From Bacteroidota bacterium (lineage in GTDB: Bacteria; Bacteroidota; Bacteroidia; Chitinophagales; Chitinophagaceae), in the NCBI GenBank assembly GCA_029778965.1, contig JAKPBL010000107.1, positions 1 to 7,541 on the forward strand: 7,541 nucleotides of DNA, in the 5' to 3' direction. A program made the position numbers and the translations under genes. Shown here piece by piece: positions 1 through 4,973 of the stretch. The notes beneath the pieces were generated by a model. It did not search any database. It saw only the letters and a list, made by a program, of their open reading frames with translations, and was not told the DNA's origin. Within the stretch, counting starts at the first letter, position 1; every line of letters begins with the position of its first letter.

Positions 1-311
1 GCAGCTTCGCGGTGTGGAGATCCTGCCACGACCACCACGGCGATATCGCCCGGGTACAAAATGCCGGTGCGGTGATGTATGCACATTTGTTTGGCGCCGC
101 ATGCCTGTATGGCTGCTTCCGCTATTTTCCGCATTTCTTTCAGCGCCATCGACGGATAACATTCGTATTCCAGGCGAAGCACTTTTTTCCTTTTCGTCTC
201 ACTCCTGACTGCGCCGACAAAAACAGCCAGTCCGCCGCACGCACCGTCTGTCAGTCCTTCTATACAGGAAGCTGCGCTCAATACTTCTTCTGTGATTTTT
301 ACGTCGATCAT
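1..311 (-). CDS. moaE: Molybdopterin synthase catalytic (large) subunit MoaE, C-terminus cut by window edge
   Basis: MoaE is the large subunit of cytosolic molybdopterin synthase. It converts cyclic pyranopterin monophosphate to molybdopterin using sulfur from the MoaD C-terminal thiocarboxylate. I translated this frame by hand: it starts at the ATG whose complement is at 309-311 and runs 103 complete codons to the window edge. Family features seen are GLAVFVGAVRSET (about residues 27-39), LRLEYECYPSMALKEM (45-60), HHRTGILYPGDIAVVVV (79-95) and SPHREA (98-103). A full-length MoaE is about 140-150 residues, so roughly 40 residues, including the region with the conserved catalytic lysines, lie outside the window. 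The start is 9 bases after the moaD stop with no clear Shine-Dalgarno, which is normal for Bacteroidota. It is probably co-transcribed with moaD and the exporter gene. Family assignment is secure; the end is unseen. Confidence 0.93.
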   Translation of the reverse strand, partial: MIDVKITEEVLSAASCIEGLTDGACGGLAVFVGAVRSETKRKKVLRLEYECYPSMALKEMRKIAEAAIQACGAKQMCIHHRTGILYPGDIAVVVVAGSPHREA

Positions 312-320
312 GGGATACGA

Positions 321-563
321 TTAGCCGCCGCTCACCGGTGGAATGACCGCAATTTCGTCTTGCGCGCGAAGCACCAGGCTGTCGTCGGCATATTCATTGT
401 TTACAGCCACCATGTACGACCGCAGCTTTTTTATGCCGGGGCAGTCCGATTCCAGCCTGTTCTTCAGCGCGGCCACGGTAGCATCGTCTGGCAACTCCAT
501 TTTTGCAGAGGCGCCGTTGAACAATTCTTTGACGATGCCGAAAGCCAGTATGGTAACATTCAT
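321..563 (-). CDS. moaD: Molybdopterin synthase sulfur-carrier (small) subunit MoaD
   Basis: This 80-residue protein has a ubiquitin-like fold and carries sulfur, as a C-terminal thiocarboxylate, to MoaE in molybdenum cofactor synthesis. The key evidence is the diglycine end: the protein finishes PPVSGG, with both glycines as the last two residues before TAA. Other family features are the N-terminal strand MNVTILAFGIVKEL, the segment DDATVAALKNRLE (about 26-38) and VAVNNEYADDSLVLRAQDEIAVIPPVSGG-type ending (52-80). Its length is normal for MoaD. The ATG (complement at 561-563) lies 12 bases after the exporter stop, and AAAGG is present a few bases upstream. moaE follows after 9 bases. The activating enzyme (MoeB-like) and the earlier pathway genes are not in this window. 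Confidence 0.94.
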   Translation of the reverse strand: MNVTILAFGIVKELFNGASAKMELPDDATVAALKNRLESDCPGIKKLRSYMVAVNNEYADDSLVLRAQDEIAVIPPVSGG

Positions 564-575
564 TTTTGAGCCTTT

Positions 576-1358
576 TTACGATACAGCGGGCAGGTGTTTA
601 AATAATACTTCGATGCCCGCAAGAAAAACCAGCACGGCCGTTAACCGACGAATGACGACCGGGTTGAAACGGATCGCCATTCTAGAACCTGCTTGTCCGC
701 CGGCAAAGACCGCCAGGCACAGCAGCAGCACGCGGGTAAGGTTCATAGTATCGGGCAGATGCGACAGTTGCCCGGCAATCCCCGAGATGGAGTTAACGAG
801 TATGAACACACTGGCGGCGGCGGCTATTTTCTTTGGCAGGTCCCATTTCATCAGGTTCAGTATCGGGGAAAGAAATATTCCGCCGCCGATGCCCACCATG
901 CCCGACAAAAAGCCGATGGCGCCGCCCAGGGCGCCGTTGCTGACAAATGTATTTTTTACAGGCCGCTTTATTTCCTCTACAGTGGCGGGATCGGTTTTTA
1001 TCCAAAGTAATAGAGCGGCCACGACCAGGCTGCAACCAAGCACAATGAAGAAGGTGTCCTGGCTGATGCGCATAATAGCGCCGAGATAAGCCATCGGCAC
1101 GCTGGTCAACACCAGCGGCAATATCTTTTTCCAGTTCACCTGACTGTTCCTTACGTAGATATAGACACCGCCGGTAACGACAATGACATTACAGATCAGG
1201 GCGATCAGCCGCAATTCTTTAAAGGGGATGGGATATAGGGCGAGCACGGCCAGGTAGCTGGATCCGCCGCCGAAACCGACAGACGCATATACAAAAGCGA
1301 TAACCGCAAAAAAAAACCAGTAACTCCCAGTGCTGCATAGGAGACCTAAATTAAGCAA
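576..1358 (-). CDS. TauE/SafE-family membrane exporter (possible sulfite/anion exporter), N-terminal frame uncertain
   Basis: This is a polytopic inner-membrane protein of the TauE/SafE (DUF81) family, whose characterised members are linked to export of sulfite, sulfoacetate or other small anions. Two internally repeated family motifs are visible: ASVGFGGGSSYLAVLAL (about residues 25-41) and GMVGIGGGIFLSPIL (153-167), each opening a half of the protein. Hydrophobic segments lie near 15-40, 51-70, 79-95, 102-120, 141-170, 180-196, 207-224 and 238-255. At 260 residues it is full length. The start is a problem. The open frame contains no ATG before the first motif, only a TTG at 1356-1358, and a TAA at 1371-1373 blocks any longer start. 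An ATG at 1336-1338 would give MQHWELLV, but it joins the exporter frame only if the T9 run (1308-1316) had 8 or 11 T. The neighbouring molybdopterin genes suggest a link to a molybdoenzyme such as sulfite oxidation; the true substrate is unknown. Confidence 0.85.
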   Translation of the reverse strand: MLNLGLLCSTGSYWFFFAVIAFVYASVGFGGGSSYLAVLALYPIPFKELRLIALICNVIVVTGGVYIYVRNSQVNWKKILPLVLTSVPMAYLGAIMRISQDTFFIVLGCSLVVAALLLWIKTDPATVEEIKRPVKNTFVSNGALGGAIGFLSGMVGIGGGIFLSPILNLMKWDLPKKIAAAASVFILVNSISGIAGQLSHLPDTMNLTRVLLLCLAVFAGGQAGSRMAIRFNPVVIRRLTAVLVFLAGIEVLFKHLPAVS

Positions 1359-1370
1359 TTTACCACTTGG

Positions 1371-1715
1371 TTATCTTAATATTGGTGCTATATACTCCCT
1401 GGTGTTTGCTGCTGTGGCTGGTAATATTTTCAGAATAAAACGAAGTAAACCCGGCCCCAAGGTATATGCCATAGATTTGTACGGAGTGATCCTGTTGTAT
1501 ATACCTGTGTAATCAAACCCTTCTTTGCCATCTTTTGTTTGCATCTTAAAACAAAACCGCCCCCCTGCCCTCACATCATTAATAACTTCGGGGCAATGCC
1601 AGTTGGCAAAAGAAATATTCCATTGCTTAATCTCCCCTGGGGTGACCCAGGCCTTCCAGACCGTTTCAAGCGGCTTTTGTACCAATATGTTTACCACTAC
1701 TCTTTCCGTTTCCAT
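1371..1715 (-). CDS. AHSA1/SRPBCC (START-like) domain protein, apparently truncated at the C-terminus
   Basis: The 114-residue product begins METERVVVNILVQKPLETVW and continues with KAWVTPGEIKQW (about 21-32), NDVRAGGRFCFKMQTKDG (46-63) and FDYTGIYNRITPYKSMAYTL (67-86). This is the order of elements in the AHSA1 (activator of Hsp90 ATPase homologue 1-like) branch of the SRPBCC/Bet v 1 fold, a hydrophobic-ligand-binding domain of mostly unassigned function. Family members are usually about 135-150 residues. After TL they continue with a DGR-type strand and end with a conserved helix around GWQ-ILDNF. Here homology seems to stop near residue 87 (about position 1455) and is replaced by an unrelated hydrophobic tail ending EYIAPILR. 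I found no family C-terminus in the other two frames before the exporter. The gene may be a non-functional remnant. Its TAA is in the same frame as the exporter gene. Domain identity is fairly sure; function is unknown. Confidence 0.7.
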   Translation of the reverse strand: METERVVVNILVQKPLETVWKAWVTPGEIKQWNISFANWHCPEVINDVRAGGRFCFKMQTKDGKEGFDYTGIYNRITPYKSMAYTLGPGLLRFILKILPATAANTREYIAPILR

Positions 1716-1770
1716 GTTAGTCTATTTCATGGAGCAAAAGCCAAACTCGCCAATCGACATCCCAGGCTGG

Positions 1771-1803
1771 CAAAACAAGCATACTTGCCATATGGCAAGA
1801 TGC
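1771..1803 (-). terminator. Candidate intrinsic terminator after the FMN reductase gene (contains a perfect 16-bp palindrome)
   Basis: Positions 1784-1799 are the perfect palindrome CTTGCCATATGGCAAG. On the minus strand the stem extends by GCAT/ATGC (1800-1803 with 1779-1782) around one bulged base at 1783. This gives about 10 bp with an ATAT loop, followed directly by TTGTTTTG. It begins 5-6 bases after the FMN reductase stop, where a terminator would be expected. The palindrome could instead be a dimeric-regulator operator for the AHSA1 gene, whose start is about 70 bases further on. Confidence 0.4.
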
Positions 1804-1808
1804 AGTAC

Positions 1809-2327
1809 TTATGCCAGTGCCTGCAGGTGTTGCAGTACTTCAACAAGCTGATCCTGTGTATTGGATGCTATATTATCTTCTGCTGAAATTTTCCCTTTAA
1901 CGCCGCTGATCAAGAGACATGTTTTATCGCTGAATAAAGCGCCCAGCGTTTTCATGATCAGCTTTATTTCTTCAAATGATCTTCGGCCATCGGCAGACGC
2001 TACGATTATAGCCAGTGGTTTTTCGGAAAAAATGGTTGTAGCCACACACCACTCCAGTAAATTTTTCAAACCGGCGGGGATACTGAAAACATATTCAGGG
2101 CTGGAAATCAGGACCGCATCTGCGTCCTCTATCTTTTTACGGACGCTTTCAATAATTTCAGGCGTATGTTCAAGGGTCTGCACAGCATCAAAATGCGGCA
2201 GCTTTCTGAGTTCGTCAAACACCTCGATATGTAAAGTACCGGAGAAATGTTTTGCAAGGAACTGCACCAGCTTAAGATTGGACGAATCTTGCTGTGCGCT
2301 GCCGATAATGGCAAAAACATTTTTCAT
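1809..2327 (-). CDS. NAD(P)H-dependent FMN reductase family protein (flavodoxin-like fold)
   Basis: This 172-residue protein belongs to the NADPH-dependent FMN reductase family (SsuE/ArsH/chromate-reductase-like flavoproteins). These are cytoplasmic enzymes that bind FMN and pass electrons from NAD(P)H to flavin, quinone or other acceptors. Evidence is the N-terminal strand and phosphate-binding loop FAIIGSAQQDSSNLKLVQFL (about 5-24) and the diagnostic block ADAVLISSPEYVFSIPAGLKNLLEWC (69-94), in which SPEY and the PAGLKN-LEW segment form the flavin pocket. PLAIIVASADGRRS (104-117) also fits. Length is normal and the ATG at 2325-2327 agrees with the family start. It begins 9 bases after the stop of the crp-like remnant, so the two were probably an operon once. 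The gene is visibly more AT-rich than prfB or pyrB. The physiological substrate cannot be read from sequence. Confidence 0.85.
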   Translation of the reverse strand: MKNVFAIIGSAQQDSSNLKLVQFLAKHFSGTLHIEVFDELRKLPHFDAVQTLEHTPEIIESVRKKIEDADAVLISSPEYVFSIPAGLKNLLEWCVATTIFSEKPLAIIVASADGRRSFEEIKLIMKTLGALFSDKTCLLISGVKGKISAEDNIASNTQDQLVEVLQHLQALA

Positions 2328-2336
2328 TTGCTGGGT

Positions 2337-2520
2337 TTAAGCGGTAATATCTTTCCTGATGCGACTGAGCGAGGTATCAGTAACGCCGAGGCAAGAAACA
2401 ATCTGTTTCAGCGGCGCATGCCGGATAAAAGGTTACCTTATGATGTATCGCTGCAATGGATTGCAAATCTTCCTCAGACAGCAGCGGATGCTGATAAATG
2501 ATTTTGAAAATGGTTTCCAT
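2337..2520 (-). pseudogene. Remnant of a Crp/Fnr-family transcription regulator (internal deletion plus frameshift)
   Basis: Two fragments of one regulator are visible by hand translation. From the ATG at 2518-2520, one frame reads METIFKIIYQHPLLSEEDL and on to about HHKVTFYP (2422). This is a typical start of the cyclic-nucleotide-binding domain of Bacteroidota Crp-like proteins, and the frame closes at 2377-2379 after 47 residues. In the neighbouring frame, from about 2420 to the TAA at 2337-2339, the sequence reads APLKQIVSCLGVTDTSLSRIRKDITA. This is the C-terminal winged-helix DNA-recognition helix of the same family. A complete regulator is about 190 residues. Only about 33 plus 28 remain, so some 130 residues (roughly 390 bp) of the effector-binding domain and dimer helix are gone and the ends are out of frame. 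It lies 9 bases before the FMN reductase gene, which it may once have controlled. It could not work as a normal regulator. Confidence 0.75.
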
Positions 2521-2659
2521 TGTATTGCAAGATAATCAAGAAATACCAGGATGCATTGGCGCTATACGCCATGCGGTTGCTTCGCCAGCGGCGCGAGCTG
2601 TACGATGTTTGTATCGCCTGCCGATACTCTTTTTCCTGAAGCAGAAAAATAAAGAGAAC
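2521..2659. other. Intergenic spacer between coaD and the crp remnant, with three small hairpins
   Basis: No coding frame here looks like a protein. Three stem-loops follow one another: 2553-2574 (GCAT plus GGCG paired to CGCC plus ATGC, one bulged T, loop CTATA); 2611-2627 (GTATCG/CGATAC, loop of 5); and 2627-2656, which starts 4 bases past the coaD stop. On the minus strand the last folds as CTCTTT-TTTCTG paired to CAGGAA-AAAGAG with a 3-base bulge and one G-U pair. None is followed by a clean U-tract on the minus strand, so a coaD transcription terminator is possible but not shown. I saw no convincing TAnnTTTG promoter for the crp remnant. Confidence 0.35.
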
Positions 2660-3136
2660 TTATTTGCGGTCGCGCAGGCTGTTCACCACCGCTTCGGGAA
2701 TAAAGGGTGAAGCATCGCCGTGGTTGCGGATGATGTCACGCACAATGGTGGACGCCACACTGGTATATTTCGGTTCACCGGTGAGAAAGATCGTCTCGAT
2801 ACGGTTGTCGAGCGCACGGTTGGCGTCGGCAATGGTTTTCTCATATTCGAAATCGCTTACGTACCGGATGCCACGCAAAATAAAATGCGCGCCGATCTGC
2901 TGGCAGTAGGTAACGGTGAGTCCTTCATATACCACCCCTTCCACCCGGGGCTCGTCTTTGAATATTTCGGCTATCCACAGCAGGCGCTGTTCGGCGGAGA
3001 ACATAGGTGCTTTCGCCGCATTCAGGCCAATACCGATTACGATCTTATCGAACAGCGGCAGGGCCCGCTTAACAATGTCCACATGCCCCAGGGTAATGGG
3101 ATCAAATGTACCGGGGAACAGACAAATTCTGGGCAT
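2660..3136 (-). CDS. coaD: Phosphopantetheine adenylyltransferase CoaD
   Basis: CoaD transfers AMP from ATP to 4'-phosphopantetheine, giving dephospho-CoA and pyrophosphate, the penultimate step of coenzyme A synthesis in the cytosol. The 158-residue length is standard. The nucleotidyltransferase signature is clear: FPGTFDPITLGHVDIVKRA (about 7-25) carries the T-x-G-H motif at residues 15-18. LRGIRYVSDFEYEKTIADAN (87-106) is the CoaD-specific substrate/ATP block, and KYTSVASTIVRDII (123-136) is the C-terminal ATP-binding motif, here reading AST where many homologues have SSS or SST. The ATG at 3134-3136 starts MPRICLFPG, matching the usual short N-terminus, and lies 11 bases after the pyrB stop. 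It is therefore probably the third gene of a pyrR-pyrB-coaD unit. Confidence 0.96.
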   Translation of the reverse strand: MPRICLFPGTFDPITLGHVDIVKRALPLFDKIVIGIGLNAAKAPMFSAEQRLLWIAEIFKDEPRVEGVVYEGLTVTYCQQIGAHFILRGIRYVSDFEYEKTIADANRALDNRIETIFLTGEPKYTSVASTIVRDIIRNHGDASPFIPEAVVNSLRDRK

Positions 3137-3147
3137 AACGATGATGG

Positions 3148-4086
3148 TTAGGATTGTGCGGTCATTTCGCGGCCGGCCAGCAGGTATAATACCGCCATCC
3201 GTACGGCCACGCCGTTTTCCACCTGTTGAAGAATGATCGACTGCCCGCTGTCGGCCACGTCGCTGTCGAGCTCCACGCCACGATTGATCGGACCCGGATG
3301 CATCACATATATTTCCTTACCCAGCTTCGCGAGCATGTCTTTTTTCAATCCATAGGCCAGGTTGTACTCGCGCAGGCTGGAGAACAACACCTGGTTCTGC
3401 CTTTCAAGTTGGATGCGCAATACGTTGGCTACATCGCACCAGGCAAGCGCCTTTTCGACGTTGTATTCGACCTGCACGTCGAACGCTTCTTTCATATAAG
3501 TAGGGATCAGGGTCGGCGGACCGGCCACCATCACTTCGGCGCCCATTTTTTTCAGCAGGTACAGGTTGCTGAGCGCTACCCGCGAATGCATGATATCGCC
3601 GATGATGGCAATCTTTTTGCCTTCGAGCGAACCGAGCTTTTCGCGGATGGAAAAGGCGTCGAGCAAAGCCTGCGTGGGATGTTCGTTGATCCCGTCGCCC
3701 GCATTCACGATGGCGGCGGGAATATGTTTCGCCAGGAAATGCGGTGCACCGCTGGCGCTGTGACGCATCACCACCATGTCCACCTTCATGCTGAGGATGT
3801 TGTTCACCGTATCGAGCAGGGTCTCTCCCTTCGATACCGATGATCCGCTGGCGGTAAAATTGATGGTGTCGGCGCTCAGCCTTTTTTCAGCCAGTTCAAA
3901 TGATATGCGGGTACGGGTGGAATTTTCGTAAAAAAGATTGACAATGGTAATATCGCGCAGCGAAGGCACTTTTTTGACCGGCCTTTGCAACACTTCCTTG
4001 AACTGGGTGGCGGTATCTAAAATAAGCTGGATATCTGACGGTGCAAGGTCTCTAATGCCGAGTAGATGTTTGGTACTTAAGCGCAT
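3148..4086 (-). CDS. pyrB: Aspartate carbamoyltransferase catalytic subunit PyrB
   Basis: PyrB condenses carbamoyl phosphate with aspartate to N-carbamoyl-aspartate, the committed step of de novo pyrimidine synthesis. The 312-residue protein shows the full set of motifs. These are FYENSTRTRISFELAEKRL (about 52-70, with the carbamoyl-phosphate loop S-T-R-T-R at 56-60), SVSKGETLLDT (83-93, with the active-site lysine near 86), MRHSASGAPHFLAKH (107-121), NAGDGINEHPTQALLDAF (128-145), IIGDIMHSRVALSNL (161-175) and VMHPGPINRGVEL (261-273). Length fits the single-domain catalytic chain with no fusion. No pyrI regulatory subunit is present in the window, which fits an unregulated-type enzyme such as that of Bacillus. 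The ATG lies 19 bases after the pyrR stop; a TAAATTTG sequence sits in that gap. Control is probably through PyrR or a promoter near pyrR. Confidence 0.97.
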   Translation of the reverse strand: MRLSTKHLLGIRDLAPSDIQLILDTATQFKEVLQRPVKKVPSLRDITIVNLFYENSTRTRISFELAEKRLSADTINFTASGSSVSKGETLLDTVNNILSMKVDMVVMRHSASGAPHFLAKHIPAAIVNAGDGINEHPTQALLDAFSIREKLGSLEGKKIAIIGDIMHSRVALSNLYLLKKMGAEVMVAGPPTLIPTYMKEAFDVQVEYNVEKALAWCDVANVLRIQLERQNQVLFSSLREYNLAYGLKKDMLAKLGKEIYVMHPGPINRGVELDSDVADSGQSIILQQVENGVAVRMAVLYLLAGREMTAQS

Positions 4087-4093
4087 TAAAGAG

Positions 4094-4101
4094 CAAATTT
4101 A
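4094..4101 (-). promoter_or_regulatory. Possible Bacteroidota -7 promoter box just upstream of pyrB
   Basis: The minus strand reads TAAATTTG here, an exact match to the Bacteroidota -7 consensus TAnnTTTG, with its end 7 bases before the pyrB ATG. A transcript from it would be nearly leaderless. No TTTG-like -33 element is seen at the usual spacing in the end of pyrR, and the gap is AT-rich, so a chance match is quite possible. Confidence 0.22.
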
Positions 4102-4105
4102 GCTT

Positions 4106-4627
4106 TTAGAACAATATCACTTCATCCTTTTTGCTATTTTCTGTCCAGGCTACCTGCACTTTCTGGGTAACGATCGAATCGATCGATTTCCCGGTATAAT
4201 CAGGCTGGATGGGCAGTTCCCGGCTGAACCTGCGGTCGATCAGCACGCACAGTTCCACTTGCGCCGGACGGCCGAAATCCATCAAGGCGTCAAGCGCCGC
4301 GCGGATGGTTCGCCCGGTATAGAGCACATCATCCACCAGGATCACCTTCCTGTTCTCGATAGAGAAAGGGATATCGGTCTGGTTGGCCACTTTCAACTCC
4401 GACCGCACGTCGTCGCGGTAAAAAGTAATATCGAGAACGCCGTATTTCATGGCCGTACGCGGCTGGATGGCCCGGATCTCCTGTATGAGACGGCCGCTAA
4501 GCCAGATGCCCCGCGGCTGGATACCGATCAGGCAGGTATTGGCCGGATCGGGGCAATTCTCCAGTATCTGGTGCGCCAGTCGTTTTATGGTAATGGCCAG
4601 TTGGGTGCTGGTCAGTATGGTCTTCAA
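4106..4627 (-). CDS. pyrR: PyrR: pyrimidine operon regulator / uracil phosphoribosyltransferase
   Basis: PyrR is a type-I phosphoribosyltransferase-fold protein. In Gram-positives it binds pyr mRNA in a UMP-dependent way and also converts uracil plus PRPP to UMP. The 173-residue length is typical. Motifs are LIGIQPRGIWLSGRL (about 33-47), YGVLDITFYRDDV (62-74), the PRPP-binding loop KVILVDDVLYTGRTIRAALDAL (94-115, with acidic pair DD at 99-100) and VLIDRRFSRELPIQPDYTGK (128-147). The start needs comment: the codon at 4625-4627 is TTG, there is no ATG or GTG before the conserved core, and a stop (TAA, 4658-4660) bounds the frame upstream. MKTILTSTQL is a plausible family N-terminus, so I accept TTG. 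pyrB follows after 19 bases. Whether it still regulates RNA in this phylum is open; see the promoter box and the short leader. Confidence 0.94.
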   Translation of the reverse strand: MKTILTSTQLAITIKRLAHQILENCPDPANTCLIGIQPRGIWLSGRLIQEIRAIQPRTAMKYGVLDITFYRDDVRSELKVANQTDIPFSIENRKVILVDDVLYTGRTIRAALDALMDFGRPAQVELCVLIDRRFSRELPIQPDYTGKSIDSIVTQKVQVAWTENSKKDEVILF

Positions 4628-4652
4628 TGCGGTGATAGTTTGCGCTAATGTA

Positions 4653-4660
4653 CAAACTTA
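4653..4660 (-). promoter_or_regulatory. Probable Bacteroidota -7 promoter box for pyrR-pyrB(-coaD)
   Basis: The minus strand reads TAAGTTTG, an exact match to the TAnnTTTG -7 box, lying in non-coding DNA with its end 25 bases before the TTG start of pyrR. Transcription would begin roughly at 4645-4648, leaving a leader of only about 20 bases. The upstream -33 position is GC-rich and has no clear TTTG, which lowers confidence. Confidence 0.45.
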
Positions 4661-4737
4661 TGTGTTCCGGTGCGGGCTCCCTGCATATCGGCGGCATTTC
4701 CCTCGGGCTGTTTCTCGCAGAAGAATAGCATTGGGTT

Positions 4738-4840
4738 CACGCCAGGCGTGCCAAGACGCCAAGGAGATTATTTACCCGTCGGGTGGCACCCGTCAGGTGG
4801 CACCCGACGGGTAAATAATCTCCTTGGCGGTCTTTGCGCG
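4738..4840. repeat. Long inverted repeat (perfect 29-bp arms) in the pruA-pyrR spacer
   Basis: Arms 4757-4785 and 4801-4829 are perfect reverse complements over 29 bp. The 15-base centre (4786-4800) can add a further CACC/GGTG stem after a G-G mismatch, leaving a 5-base loop. Outside the arms, AAGA (4753-4756) pairs with TCTT (4831-4834) across one bulged G, so pairing continues imperfectly. The centre also contains the 11-base direct repeat GGTGGCACCCG (4782-4792 and 4796-4806), and a smaller palindrome CACGCC-A-GGCGTG lies at 4738-4750. The outer right arm reads CTTGGCGGTCTTTGCGCGAA, similar to CTTTGCG-type intergenic repeats I remember from Bacteroidota genomes (not checked). There is no U-tract on either side, so it is not a standard terminator. 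It may be a miniature mobile repeat or a structured RNA. Confidence 0.9.
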
Positions 4841-4900
4841 AACCGTCTCACACAGATGAGCTGCATATACACGCCCAGTAACTCTCCGTTCCTCCGTGAG

Positions 4901-4950
4901 AAACAAAAATCCCTGCGAGAAACAACGTAGCCGCTATTTCCCACAGGGAT
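4901..4950 (-). terminator. Probable intrinsic terminator of pruA
   Basis: On the minus strand ATCCCTG (4944-4950) pairs with CAGGGAT (4909-4915). A 3x3 internal loop is followed by an inner GAAA/TTTC pairing, and the stem is followed directly by TTTTGTTTC (about 4900-4908). It begins 24 bases after the pruA stop, the expected place. The loop is larger than in a textbook terminator, which limits confidence. Confidence 0.5.
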
Positions 4951-4973
4951 CAATAAAAGTTCCGCAGACTATC

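Larger units (their letters stand above)
4628..4973. other. 346-bp non-coding spacer between pruA and pyrR
   Basis: In the direction of transcription this spacer holds a terminator-like hairpin (4901-4950), then a short repeat-rich stretch in which GAGAAACAA occurs twice (4898-4906 and 4917-4925), then the long inverted repeat (4738-4840), and finally the pyrR promoter box (4653-4660). The octamer CTGCATAT occurs at 4681-4688 and again at 4861-4868. Open frames crossing it have no protein-like character on either strand. I found no motif resembling the conserved PyrR-binding loop of Gram-positive pyr leaders, and the predicted pyrR leader is too short to hold one. Confidence 0.7.

Noticed and set aside
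12..569. 185-codon open frame on the plus strand over the moaD/moaE region
   Set aside because: It lies wholly antisense to two clear molybdopterin synthase genes, has no family resemblance, and is explained by the high-GC shadow of the minus strand.
1330..1512. 60-codon plus-strand frame with a hydrophobic stretch over the AHSA1/exporter junction
   Set aside because: Short, antisense to the AHSA1 3' end and the exporter start, with no recognisable family; the hydrophobic run is the complement of the odd AHSA1 tail.
2521..2659. A longer N-terminus or separate small gene upstream of the crp remnant
   Set aside because: The frames read LQEKEYRQAIQTSY-like sequence with no family resemblance and no suitable start; the ATG at 2520 already matches the usual Crp-like N-terminus.
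4738..4840. CRISPR array or attenuator at the repeated GGTGGCACCCG sequence
   Set aside because: There are only two copies of an 11-base unit, 3 bases apart, inside one inverted repeat, with no spacers. There is no U-tract and it lies upstream of the likely pyrR start, so attenuation is not supported.
4628..4973. Small protein genes in the pruA-pyrR spacer (open frames of 60-86 codons on both strands)
   Set aside because: They run through the inverted repeat and the terminator, have arginine/proline-rich low-information composition, and lack any start context.
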